Source of the DNA: Curtobacterium ammoniigenes NBRC 101786
GTDB lineage: Bacteria > Actinomycetota > Actinomycetes > Actinomycetales > Microbacteriaceae
Assembly: GCF_001571045.1 (NCBI RefSeq)
Contig: NZ_BCSV01000005.1
Span: 124,001-188,000 of the forward strand
Reading direction: 5' to 3'
Length of the DNA stretch: 64,000 nucleotides
Each line of letters begins with the position of its first letter. Position 1 is the first letter of the stretch. The translations under genes were made by a program, and so were the position numbers. A model generated the notes under the pieces. That model had not been told where the DNA came from. It did not search any database and saw only the letters and a list, made by a program, of their open reading frames with translations. Of the stretch, positions 47,493 through 55,446 are shown piece after piece.

Positions 47493-48461
47493 TCAGCCTT
47501 CGGGTTCGTCCGTACGGGCGGTGAGGGTCACGACGACTGCCTCCGGGCGGCAGGCGAATCGAACGGGCGCGTAGATCGACGTCCCGAGGCCAGCCGACAC
47601 CTCGAGCTGGGTGGAGGACCCATTGTGGCGCCACGTGTGCAGGCCGCTCGCATAGGCACGGGGAAGGTCGCAGTTCGTGACGAGTGCGCCGATCCCCGGG
47701 ATCGCGACCTGACCTCCGTGCGTGTGGCCGGCGAAGACGAGCGCGGCTCGGTCGTCGACGAATGCATTCAGAATCCGCCGATACGGCGCGTGTGTGACAC
47801 CGATACGCACTGGCGCACCCGATGAGTCGTCGCTCCACGCGACCTGGTCGCGCATTGCCTGTCGGCTCCGGGCCAGTGCGCCGAGGTCATCCCAGCCGCG
47901 GTGGCCGTCTGCGGTGCCGAGGAGTTCGATGCGGGACCCGCGCACCTCAACGGCGTGGGCTCGATTATTGCAGTCGAGCCACCCCAAGCTTTCGAAGAAG
48001 GCGGTCTGTCGCTCGACGTCGAGACCGGCAGGCCGCTTCTCGGATCCGTGCGAGGACGGCCCGGTGAGATAGGCGAGCGGATTGCGTGGCCGCGGGGCGA
48101 AGTAGTCATTTGATCCGTAGACGAAGGCACCGGGGATGCCGCGGAACGGCTCGAGTGCATACTCCACCGCGGCGTTCGCCGTCGGGTGCCCCAGGCTGTC
48201 CCCGGTGTTCACGATGAAGTCGGGCTCCACGAGGCTGAGATCGCGCAGCCACTGCTGCTTGTCGGTCTGCCAGGGTGCCATGTGGATGTCGGACAGGTGC
48301 AACACCACGATGTCGCGCGAGCCTGGCGCGAGAACGGGAACGGTCTCCCACCGGATCTGGAACCGTCGGCGTTCGACAGCGATGCCCCATGCAGCGACAC
48401 CGAGACCCACGATGGCGGCGCCGGTTGCCAGACCACCGGTGGTCCGTGCGGCCGCGCTCAC
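47493..48461 (-). CDS. Membrane-anchored metallophosphoesterase
   Basis: A 322-residue calcineurin-like phosphoesterase with an N-terminal membrane anchor (about 10-28). Metal-site motifs are LHLSDIHM (54-61, Asp58 and His60), VNTGDSLG, YGSNDYF (where the classical motif is GNHD) and FAGHTHGGQ near residue 246. Its GTG start overlaps the PBP stop (GTGA), so it is translationally coupled to a cell-wall synthase. In mycobacteria the ponA2 gene is followed by a similar phosphoesterase (Rv3683). The substrate is unknown; undecaprenyl- or lipid-linked phosphates are a guess. Confidence 0.88.
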   Translation of the reverse strand: MSAAARTTGGLATGAAIVGLGVAAWGIAVERRRFQIRWETVPVLAPGSRDIVVLHLSDIHMAPWQTDKQQWLRDLSLVEPDFIVNTGDSLGHPTANAAVEYALEPFRGIPGAFVYGSNDYFAPRPRNPLAYLTGPSSHGSEKRPAGLDVERQTAFFESLGWLDCNNRAHAVEVRGSRIELLGTADGHRGWDDLGALARSRQAMRDQVAWSDDSSGAPVRIGVTHAPYRRILNAFVDDRAALVFAGHTHGGQVAIPGIGALVTNCDLPRAYASGLHTWRHNGSSTQLEVSAGLGTSIYAPVRFACRPEAVVVTLTARTDEPEG

Positions 48462-51103
48462 TGACAGTTCCCCGGGTCGGTGCCGTCCTTCTTACCGGAG
48501 AGCGTGAGGGTGATCGATGTGCTCGTGGGGGCCGTCGTGCCGGCGGCAGGGCTCATCGCGACGACCGAGCACTGTTGCGCGGCCGGTCCGGGTTGGAACG
48601 TCTGGCTGACCTGCACGTTGGTGTAGCCCTGTGTGGCGAGGTCCGATTTCGCATCGGCGACGGACTTGCCGACCTCGTTCGGCACCTGCACCTGGCTGCC
48701 ATCGCTTGCGTACACGGTGACCGAAGCGCCCTGCGAGAGCCTCATGCCGGCAGTCGGCGCTGTCGACGTCACGGTTCCGGCCGGTGCCGAACCGGGCTGG
48801 GTGCCGCCGTTCACGGGCGTGAAGCCATCGGCGCTGAGTGTGGCCTCGGCCTGGGCGACGGTCTGCCCGGACACGTCGGGAACAGCGATCGAGTTGCCGT
48901 TGATCTCCTTCGCGGTGGGCGTCGGGAACGGCGTGGCCTTGTAGCGGGTGTTCACGATCGTCTGCGCCTTTCGCCAGAGCGACGCGCGCGACCCGGCGTA
49001 GTAGCCGTATGGGCCGCCGTACTGGCGAAGACTGATCGTTCGTCCGTCGGTGTTGCCCATCCAGGTCGCCGTGACCACCTTGTCTGTGCCGCCGATGAGC
49101 CAGATCTGGTCTGCGTTGTCGGTCGTTCCCGTTTTCGCGAACTCGTCCTGCCCGTAACCGTCGTACGTGGCACCGCCGGCTGCTGTCCCGTAGTTGAGCA
49201 CGCTCTTGAGCGCATACACCGCGGTCTGCGCGATCGCCGGGTCGACGGCTTTCGTGCAGTTCTGCTTCTGCCCCCCGAGGCTTTCGCCGTTCGGGCCCGT
49301 GATGCTGTCGATCGCGATCGGCTCGCAGAACACGCCGTTGTTGGCGACCCCCGCGTAGGCGGCGGCCATCGTGAGCGGTGCGATGTTGTTGGTGCCGAGA
49401 ATCGACGAGGCGTTCACCTGGGGAGCCGTGGTCGTCTTCTCGCCGCTCTTGTCGAAGTTGCTCGCGTTCGCGGTCCGCGGCTCGCCGAGATGCACCCCGA
49501 GCTTCTCGGCGACGGATCGGATCTTGCAGTAGTCGAGCTGCTGCGCCATCGCCATGTAGGCCACGTTGATCGACGCGGCAGTGGAGCTCAGGACCGTGCG
49601 GTTCCCGCTCTCGGAGCCCTCATCGTTCTTCGGCGTGTAGTTCACGTTCACCTTGGTCGAACAGGCGGTGTAGCTCGTGAACGCGCGGGGCGTGGCATTC
49701 ACGGTCTCGTAGAGCCCGTGCCCCTGCTGCAGCCACTCGAGCAGGGTGAACAGTTTGTACGTCGAGCCGGTCTGGAATCCGATCGAGCCGCCGTACTGCG
49801 AATCGGTCGAGTAGTTGATGCTCGTGTCCGTTGTCTGGGCACAGGCGTTCGGGTCGGCGCCCGCCGCCGTGCAGGACGGCAACTGGTTGTAATTCTTGTT
49901 CTGCGCCATCGTGAGGATCCGGCCGGTACCAGCCTCGACGGAGTCGATGACGCCACCGAGCGCAAGGCGCTGCTCCGTGTTCGGCGCGTACGAGTCGATG
50001 AGCGCCTTCTGCTGGGCGTTCAAATCGAGGTTCAGGCTGGTCTGAATCTTGTAGCCGCCGGTCCGCCAAGCGGCGTCGCGGTCTTTCTGCGTTGCTCCGA
50101 GCTGGGGAAGGGACTTGACGATGTCGATCGCGTACTCGCAGAAGAACTGTGCGCCAGTCGCGCTCGTCGCATCGCAGCCCTGCGTCGGCGGCGTGAGGTG
50201 CACGTACTGCGAGGGATCCGTTGCGAGCGACTGCTGCAGCTGTGCCGGCGTGATGTCACCGGCGCTCGCCATCGACTTGAGGATCACGTCGCGGCGCGCC
50301 TTGTTCGCGGCGTAGAACTTCGGGTCCGAGAGGTTCCGCTGGTTCGGCGACTGCACGATCGCGATGATGGACGCCGCTTCTTCCGGTGTGAGGTTCGACG
50401 CGTCCTTGCCGTAGTAGTGCTGCGCGGCTGCCTCGACACCGTACGTGTTGTCGCCGAAGTAGGCGATGTTCAAGTAGGCGGTCAGGATCTCGGTCTTCGA
50501 GTACTTCTTCGCAAGGCCGATCGCGAGCTTCATCTCTTCGAGCTTGCGGCCGATCGACTGCTGGGTCGCCGCGTTATACGCAGCGATCTGCTCTTTCTGC
50601 GTGGGAAGCTCAAGCGCCTGTTGCATCTTGATGTTGCGCACGAGCTGCATGGTGAGGGTCGAAGCGCCGCCCGAGTCGCCGAGCGCACCGCCGGCTGCGC
50701 TGCCCACAGCGGCGCGAATGATCGACGGGACGTCGACCCCGCCGTGCTCCCAGAAGCGGCGGTCCTCGCCGTCGACCGCAGCGTGCTTCAGTTGGTCGCT
50801 GATCTGGTTGTACTGCAGCTCTTCGCGGTTCTGGTCGTAGATCGTCGCGAACTGCACCGGCTTGCCGTCCTGGTAGCCGTACAGCTCGTTGCGCTGCGGC
50901 AGGTCGCCGATCGTGATGTACTCGGGCAGCGATTCGAACACGCCGATGGTGGAGGTCGTCGTGACTCCGGCGACAGCGATTCCAGGCGTGACACCGACAG
51001 CGATCAGCAGACCTGCGAGCACGCTGAAGCCGATGAAGCCGAGGAAGGCGCCGGCTGCGGTAGCGGGCTTGCGCCCGGAGGCAGACGTCTTCTGGGCAGA
51101 CAT
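48458..51103 (-). CDS. Class A penicillin-binding protein with PASTA domains (PonA2-like)
   Basis: An 881-residue bifunctional peptidoglycan synthase. After a cytoplasmic N-terminus and one span (about 20-45) comes the glycosyltransferase (about 70-250; EDRRFWEHGGVD with Glu113, GASTLTMQLVRN, TAYLNIAYFGDNTYGVEAAA split). The transpeptidase (about 380-700) has the active-site STYK (Ser447, Lys450), SIN (511-513) and KTGTTD (657-662). Two PASTA domains occupy about 738-800 and 803-869. The ATG at 51103 lies 7 bases after the -10 box TAGGCT on this strand, so the mRNA may be leaderless; upstream in-frame codons are rejected. Several extra cysteines are unusual. Confidence 0.95.
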   Translation of the reverse strand: MSAQKTSASGRKPATAAGAFLGFIGFSVLAGLLIAVGVTPGIAVAGVTTTSTIGVFESLPEYITIGDLPQRNELYGYQDGKPVQFATIYDQNREELQYNQISDQLKHAAVDGEDRRFWEHGGVDVPSIIRAAVGSAAGGALGDSGGASTLTMQLVRNIKMQQALELPTQKEQIAAYNAATQQSIGRKLEEMKLAIGLAKKYSKTEILTAYLNIAYFGDNTYGVEAAAQHYYGKDASNLTPEEAASIIAIVQSPNQRNLSDPKFYAANKARRDVILKSMASAGDITPAQLQQSLATDPSQYVHLTPPTQGCDATSATGAQFFCEYAIDIVKSLPQLGATQKDRDAAWRTGGYKIQTSLNLDLNAQQKALIDSYAPNTEQRLALGGVIDSVEAGTGRILTMAQNKNYNQLPSCTAAGADPNACAQTTDTSINYSTDSQYGGSIGFQTGSTYKLFTLLEWLQQGHGLYETVNATPRAFTSYTACSTKVNVNYTPKNDEGSESGNRTVLSSTAASINVAYMAMAQQLDYCKIRSVAEKLGVHLGEPRTANASNFDKSGEKTTTAPQVNASSILGTNNIAPLTMAAAYAGVANNGVFCEPIAIDSITGPNGESLGGQKQNCTKAVDPAIAQTAVYALKSVLNYGTAAGGATYDGYGQDEFAKTGTTDNADQIWLIGGTDKVVTATWMGNTDGRTISLRQYGGPYGYYAGSRASLWRKAQTIVNTRYKATPFPTPTAKEINGNSIAVPDVSGQTVAQAEATLSADGFTPVNGGTQPGSAPAGTVTSTAPTAGMRLSQGASVTVYASDGSQVQVPNEVGKSVADAKSDLATQGYTNVQVSQTFQPGPAAQQCSVVAMSPAAGTTAPTSTSITLTLSGKKDGTDPGNCQ

Positions 51104-51110
51104 AGGATGC

Positions 51111-51116
51111 AGCCTA
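51111..51116 (-). promoter_or_regulatory. -10 box TAGGCT of leaderless PBP promoter
   Basis: On the minus strand TAGGCT is followed after 7 bases by the ATG at 51103. It occupies the short gap between divergent genes. Confidence 0.45.
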
Positions 51117-51153
51117 GATGATGCCCCCGACCCGCCACCTGACAAGGAGCCCC

Positions 51154-51309
51154 ATGCGCTGGGAGTACCTGACCACCCCGCTGATCATCCACAACACCAC
51201 CGCGATCCTGAACAATTTCGGCGCTGACGGGTGGGAGCTCGTGCAGGTCGTTCAGGGTCCGGAGGGCGGACTCGTCGCCTATCTGAAGCGTCCGAAGGCC
51301 GACGCGTGA
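51154..51309 (+). CDS. Small DUF4177-family protein
   Basis: A 51-residue protein, MRWEYLTTPLIIHNTTAIL at the start and DGWELVQVVQG in the middle, typical of DUF4177. This family has an uncharacterised role. CAAGGAGCCCC precedes the ATG at 51154. It overlaps the RidA gene by GTGA and is divergent from the PBP gene. In mycobacteria a similar small gene (Rv3678A) precedes a RidA gene near ponA2. Confidence 0.85.
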   Translation: MRWEYLTTPLIIHNTTAILNNFGADGWELVQVVQGPEGGLVAYLKRPKADA

Positions 51310-51770
51310 CGGTGTCGAGCCGGCTTCGGGAACTTGGGGTGAGCCTCCCGGCCGTCGCCGCACCAGTCGCCGCCTACGTCCCCGCGGTCCGCTGGGGCGA
51401 TCAGGTCTTCACGTCGGGCCAGCTCCCGTTCGTGGACGGCTCGCTGCCCACGACCGGCAAGGTCGGCGCGGCAGTCGCAGCGGAGGACGCCACTGCGCTC
51501 GCGCGGCAGTGCGCGTTGAATGCGATCGCCGCAGCGGCACAGCTCCTCGGCTCCGTCGATCGGATCGAACGGGTGGTGAAGGTCACGGGGTTCGTTGCCT
51601 CCGACCCCGGGTTCACCGGGCAGCCGGCGGTCATCAACGGCGCGTCGGAGGTGCTCGGAGCCGTCTTCGGCGACGCTGGTGCTCATGCGCGCAGCGCGGT
51701 CGGAGTGGCGAGCCTCCCGCTCGACGCCCCCGTCGAGGTCGAGGTCGTGTTCGGCGTCAGCGCGGAGTAG
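51306..51770 (+). CDS. RidA family protein
   Basis: A 154-residue YjgF/YER057c/UK114-like protein. RidA enzymes deaminate reactive enamines/imines made by PLP enzymes. Visible blocks are AAYVPAVRWGDQVFTSGQLP (27-46), CALNAIAAAAQLLGSVDRI and VKVTGFVASDPGF. The strictly conserved Arg of active RidA (about residue 105 in the short form, in an R-x-A-V-G-x-x-x-L motif) is seen in HARSAVGVASLPLDAPVEVE. It is coupled to the DUF4177 gene and converges on acsA. Confidence 0.9.
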   Translation: MTVSSRLRELGVSLPAVAAPVAAYVPAVRWGDQVFTSGQLPFVDGSLPTTGKVGAAVAAEDATALARQCALNAIAAAAQLLGSVDRIERVVKVTGFVASDPGFTGQPAVINGASEVLGAVFGDAGAHARSAVGVASLPLDAPVEVEVVFGVSAE

Positions 51771-51800
51771 CAGCAGCCGCGTTGGAACGGGCCGCCGCGA

Positions 51801-53741
51801 TCACATCGCCGCGGCGATCTGGTCCATGACCGTGGGGTCGGCGAGCGTCGTGGTGTCCCCGACGCTCCGCCCCTCGGCGAGGTCGCGCAGCAGGCGGCGC
51901 ATGATCTTGCCCGAGCGTGTCTTCGGCAGTTCGGGCACGATCACGACCGACTTGGGCTTCGCGATGGCACCGATCCGCTGCCCCACCCAGTCGCGGAGCG
52001 TCGTGCTCATCGCCGCACGATCGAGGCCGGCCGACCCCTCTGCCGTCATGATGACGAACGCGTGGACCGCCTGACCGGTGGTGTCGTCAGCAGCACCGAC
52101 GACCGCGGCCTCGGCGACGCCCACGTGTTCGACAAGCGCGGATTCGATCTCCGCCGTCGAGAGTCGGTGACCGGAGACGTTCATGACGTCATCGACGCGT
52201 CCGAGCACCCAGATGTCGCCCTCGTCGTCGATTCGGGCGCCGTCGCCGGCAAAGTAGCGTCCGGGGAATCGTGCCCAATAGGTCTCGACGAATCGATCGG
52301 GATCGCCCCAGATCCCGCGCGCCATGGACGGCCAGGGTTCGCTGAGAGTGAGGTAGCCGGAGCCGCCCGGTTCGAGGGGGTGGCCGTCTTCGTCAACCAC
52401 CTCGGCGACGATGCCCGGGAGCGGATCCTGGGCAGACCCCGGCTTCAGTTGCGTGACGCCCGGGAGTGCGGAGATCATGATCGCCCCGGTCTCCGTCTGC
52501 CACCAGGTATCGACGATCGGGGTCCGGTCGTGGCCGATCACGCTGCGGTACCAGTGCCACGCTTCGGGGTTGATGGGCTCGCCGACACTGCCCAGGAGGC
52601 GCAAGGTCGACAGGTCGCGTGCGTCCGGTATCGCTCGACCCGCCTTCATGGCGGCACGGACGGCGGTCGGCGCCGTGTAGAGCACGGTGACTCCGTATGT
52701 GTCGACGATGTCCCACCAGCGCCCTGGCTGCGGCTCATCGGGCGTCCCCTCGTACAGGACCTGCGTGGCTCCGTTGGCGAGTGGACCGTAGACGACATAG
52801 GAGTGCCCGGTGATCCACCCGATGTCGGCGGTGCACCAGTACACGTCGCGCTCGGGATGGATGTCGAATACCGTTCGGTGCGTGAATGCGGCCTGCGTCA
52901 GGTACCCACCTGATGTGTGAACGATGCCTTTCGGGCGCCCCGTGGTCCCCGACGTGTACAGGATGAACAGCGGCTGCTCCGCGGGGAACGCCGGTGCCGC
53001 ATGCTCCGGGGCCGCCGCGTCCATCTGCTCGTGCCACCAAAGGTCACGCGCGTCGTCCCAGTCGACGGCGTTCTCGCATCGGCGGACGACGATAACGCGG
53101 CTGACACTCTCGGTGCCCGGTCCCCGAAGCGCCTCGTCGACTGCCGGCTTCAACGCGGACACCTGCCCGCGACGCCACCCGCCATCGGCAGTGATGACGA
53201 GGGTCGCCTGGGCGTCCTCGATTCGCGCGCGCAGACTCTCCGCGCTGAATCCTCCAAAGACGACCGAATGGATCGCGCCGATCCGCGCCACGGCGAGCAT
53301 GGCGACCACCGCCTCCGGGATCAAGGGGAGATAGATGACCACGCGGTCGCCGGCGCGCACGCCGAGGTCGAGGAGCATGTTCGCTGCGCGCTGCACGGAG
53401 GCGGTCAATTGGGCGTAGGTGATCGTCTGACGGTCGCCGCGAGCTCCCTCGAAGTGGATGGCGACGCGGTCGCCGAGCCCCGCACGGACGTGGCGGTCGA
53501 GGCAGTTCTCGGCGACGTTGAGCGTCCCGTCGGCGAACCAGCGCGCGACGGGCGCGTCCGAGAAGTCGAGCGTCTGCGTGAAGGCGCTCCGCCAGTCGAG
53601 GAGCGATCGAGCCTGCTCCGCCCAGAAGCCGAGCCGGTCTGCGGCGGCCTCCTTGTACAGGGCGTGGCCGGGCGCATCGGCGGTCGCAGCGGATGCGCCT
53701 CCGCCGTCGTGGAAATCGGTCGAACGGGCCTCTGCCGTCAT
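51801..53741 (-). CDS. acsA: Acetyl-CoA synthetase
   Basis: AcsA makes acetyl-CoA from acetate, ATP and CoA by way of acetyl-AMP. The 646-residue product has the adenylate-forming P-loop YTSGTTGRPKGIVHTSGG (about 250-267), DTWWQTETGAIMI, the hinge region GRVDDVMNVSGHRLSTAEIE and the acetylation-controlled Lys612 in KTRSGKIMRRLLR. GAAAGGA precedes the ATG, and a TAGGCT box lies on the minus strand at 53777-53782. Together with pta-ackA the window holds both low- and high-affinity acetate routes. It is divergent from the 6C RNA. Confidence 0.97.
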   Translation of the reverse strand: MTAEARSTDFHDGGGASAATADAPGHALYKEAAADRLGFWAEQARSLLDWRSAFTQTLDFSDAPVARWFADGTLNVAENCLDRHVRAGLGDRVAIHFEGARGDRQTITYAQLTASVQRAANMLLDLGVRAGDRVVIYLPLIPEAVVAMLAVARIGAIHSVVFGGFSAESLRARIEDAQATLVITADGGWRRGQVSALKPAVDEALRGPGTESVSRVIVVRRCENAVDWDDARDLWWHEQMDAAAPEHAAPAFPAEQPLFILYTSGTTGRPKGIVHTSGGYLTQAAFTHRTVFDIHPERDVYWCTADIGWITGHSYVVYGPLANGATQVLYEGTPDEPQPGRWWDIVDTYGVTVLYTAPTAVRAAMKAGRAIPDARDLSTLRLLGSVGEPINPEAWHWYRSVIGHDRTPIVDTWWQTETGAIMISALPGVTQLKPGSAQDPLPGIVAEVVDEDGHPLEPGGSGYLTLSEPWPSMARGIWGDPDRFVETYWARFPGRYFAGDGARIDDEGDIWVLGRVDDVMNVSGHRLSTAEIESALVEHVGVAEAAVVGAADDTTGQAVHAFVIMTAEGSAGLDRAAMSTTLRDWVGQRIGAIAKPKSVVIVPELPKTRSGKIMRRLLRDLAEGRSVGDTTTLADPTVMDQIAAAM

Positions 53742-53928
53742 TGCGCGTCCTTTCGCCTCGTTGCGAGCTTCCGTCCGAGCCTAACGCGGGCGTCACGGAG
53801 CCCGCGGGGGCGCTCGGCGGACGGCCGCGGACCGCGCGCGAATCCCGCCCGGCACCGCTGCGGCATGGCATCGATCGTTCGGCGAAATGATGTCGTGCGA
53901 ACTGTGTCTGATGGGGTACACTCAATCC

Positions 53929-54030
53929 AGTCGGGCTCGTTCCCGATGGCAGCGATTCACGGATTCCCCCCAATCCTTCGTTGTCCTGGCGGCACCTGTT
54001 CCCCCCAACTGGTGCCGCCTCTTTCTTTTT
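53929..54030 (+). ncRNA. 6C small RNA (actinobacterial, two C6-loop hairpins)
   Basis: Two consecutive hairpins each present six cytosines in the loop: GGATT-CCCCCC-AATCC (53961-53976) and GGCGGCACC-t-GTT-CCCCCC-AAC-t-GGTGCCGCC (53988-54019), the second followed by TCTTTCTTTTT, a rho-independent terminator. This is the defining structure of the 6C RNA family, known in Mycobacterium (B11) and Streptomyces, where C-rich loops pair with G-rich ribosome binding sites. A -10 box TACACT at 53917-53922 places the start near 53929, for about 100 nt. The location beside the tad/ssd locus is also conserved. Confidence 0.85.
53988..54030 (+). terminator. Rho-independent terminator of the 6C RNA
   Basis: A 9-bp GC stem, extended by three pairs around a C6 loop, runs into a T-rich tail of 11 bases. 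It is the strongest intrinsic terminator of the window. Confidence 0.9.
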
Positions 54031-54262
54031 CCCGATCGGTCCAGTGCTCGCGTCGATGGACCGGCGTGTTCTCCCCGTGTCCCGCGTCGTTCCGGGGAAG
54101 ACGGAGACAGACCGGTCAGTCGCCGGCCCCGAGCGGGCAAGCGCGGCTGGTGCCAGTTGTCTCGGCGCGCCGCGTGACGGCTGGCGCTGCACTCGGACAT
54201 GGCGGCGTGGCGGAACGACATCGTCGGCCGGTGCTCCCATGCGAGCGTTAGGGTACGGCCCA
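54031..54262. other. Non-coding stretch between 6C RNA and the tad promoter
   Basis: The whole gap from acsA to tadA is about 640 bases. Apart from the 6C RNA and the box near 54270 this part holds nothing that I can name. An open frame from 54199 into tadA exists, but its composition is not protein-like. Mycobacteria have the ssd gene here. Confidence 0.5.
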
Positions 54263-54283
54263 CCGATTCGGGGTACAAAACCA
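54263..54283 (+). promoter_or_regulatory. Box upstream of tadA matching the kinase-operon box
   Basis: CCGATTCGGGGTACAAAACCA differs from the box upstream of the kinase operon (42295-42313) only by two single-base insertions. It lies about 100 bases before the tadA start. A weaker relative, TTAGGGTACGGCCC, is just upstream at about 54248. Confidence 0.5.
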
Positions 54284-54381
54284 ACGGGTCTGGCCCTGCA
54301 CAGAAACGCCGATCACGTACACGTCCACAGCGGCGGACACGGGCCGAGCTGGCTGGACCCCGGCGAACGTATCGTCCGACC

Positions 54382-55446
54382 ATGCCTCTCGCCCACGATC
54401 AGGATGCAGCCGCTGTCCACCCGCCGCCCCTGGCATTCGTGCCCGCTCCAGACGGTGTCGATCTCGTCCCGGCGCCGTCCGCGGGCGTTCGCCGCAACCG
54501 CGCCCTGATCGAGTTCGATGAGTTATATCCGTTCGTCGTCGATGGCTCCGTGTCCGATGTCCTGGCCGTCGGGGGCGGCAGCGTCTGGATCGATCGCGGC
54601 GGTGGTCTGGTGCGCACGGCGATCGCACTGCGTGAGGATCGTCTTCGCGAACTCGCCATCAGACTCGTCGGCCTCGGCGGTCGGCATGTGGATGAGTCGA
54701 CTCCCGCCGCAGATGTCGATCTTGGCGAGGGGATCCGGGTGCATGTCGTTCTCTCCCCGATCAGCGTGGCCGGAACTGCGCTGTCCATCCGGCTGCCGCG
54801 GATCGAGATCCTCGGTCTCGCGGAACTCCATCGCGGGGGTCTCTTCGACGCTGCCGACGAGCGGTCGGCTCCGGATCGAGCGTTCCTCGAAGCACGCGTC
54901 CATGATCGGACGAGCTTCCTGATCAGCGGCGGAACCGGGACCGGGAAGACCACGCTGCTCGCAGCGCTGCTCTCAACCGTGCCGCCGCACGAGCGCATCA
55001 TCGTGATCGAGGATGTCGCAGAGCTGCGGGTCGAGCATCCGCACATGGTTCGTCTTCAGGCGCGGCAAGCGAACAGCGAGGGCGCGGGCGGACTCGGTGT
55101 CGATCGTCTCGTCCGGGAGGCGTTGCGCATGCGTCCCGACCGGATCGTCGTCGGCGAATGCAGGGGTGCTGAGATTCGCGACCTGATGACCGCTCTGAAT
55201 ACGGGGCACCGTGGCGGCGCGGGAACGGTCCACGCGAACTCGCTCGCCGACGTACCGACGCGCCTTGAGGCGCTCGGCTTGCTTGCGGGACTTGCTCCGC
55301 CGGTACTCGCGCGGCAGGCCGCGAGCGCCTTCGATCTGGTGCTGCACCTCGAGCGCGACCGAACGGGTCGACGCCGCCTCGCCGCGGCCGGCCGCCTGCG
55401 GGTCGACGGGGAGGGTCGGCTGGACATCCAGGCGATGGTCCGGTGA
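54382..55446 (+). CDS. tadA: Flp/Tad pilus assembly ATPase TadA (CpaF family)
   Basis: TadA is the cytoplasmic hexameric ATPase that powers Flp pilus assembly. The 354-residue product has an N-terminal domain (about 40-150), Walker A SGGTGTGKTTLL (182-193), the Asp/Glu box RIIVIEDVAELR (205-216), Walker B-like RIVVGECRGAE (254-264) and the His box GHRGGAGTVHANS (275-287). These belong to the CpaF/VirB11 type. The ATG at 54382 starts a plausible protein; the frame is open upstream without coding character. The stop overlaps the GTG of the membrane platform gene, opening a five-gene pilus operon. Confidence 0.92.
   Translation: MPLAHDQDAAAVHPPPLAFVPAPDGVDLVPAPSAGVRRNRALIEFDELYPFVVDGSVSDVLAVGGGSVWIDRGGGLVRTAIALREDRLRELAIRLVGLGGRHVDESTPAADVDLGEGIRVHVVLSPISVAGTALSIRLPRIEILGLAELHRGGLFDAADERSAPDRAFLEARVHDRTSFLISGGTGTGKTTLLAALLSTVPPHERIIVIEDVAELRVEHPHMVRLQARQANSEGAGGLGVDRLVREALRMRPDRIVVGECRGAEIRDLMTALNTGHRGGAGTVHANSLADVPTRLEALGLLAGLAPPVLARQAASAFDLVLHLERDRTGRRRLAAAGRLRVDGEGRLDIQAMVR

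Noticed and set aside
48275..51121. 948-residue plus-strand frame opposite the PBP gene
   Set aside because: The minus strand encodes a complete PBP with STYK, SIN and KTG motifs; the plus frame is an Arg/Val/His-rich shadow.
53915..53922. GGGGTACACT before the 6C RNA as another copy of the box
   Set aside because: The TACACT part is better explained as the -10 element of the 6C promoter, and the flanks differ from the box.
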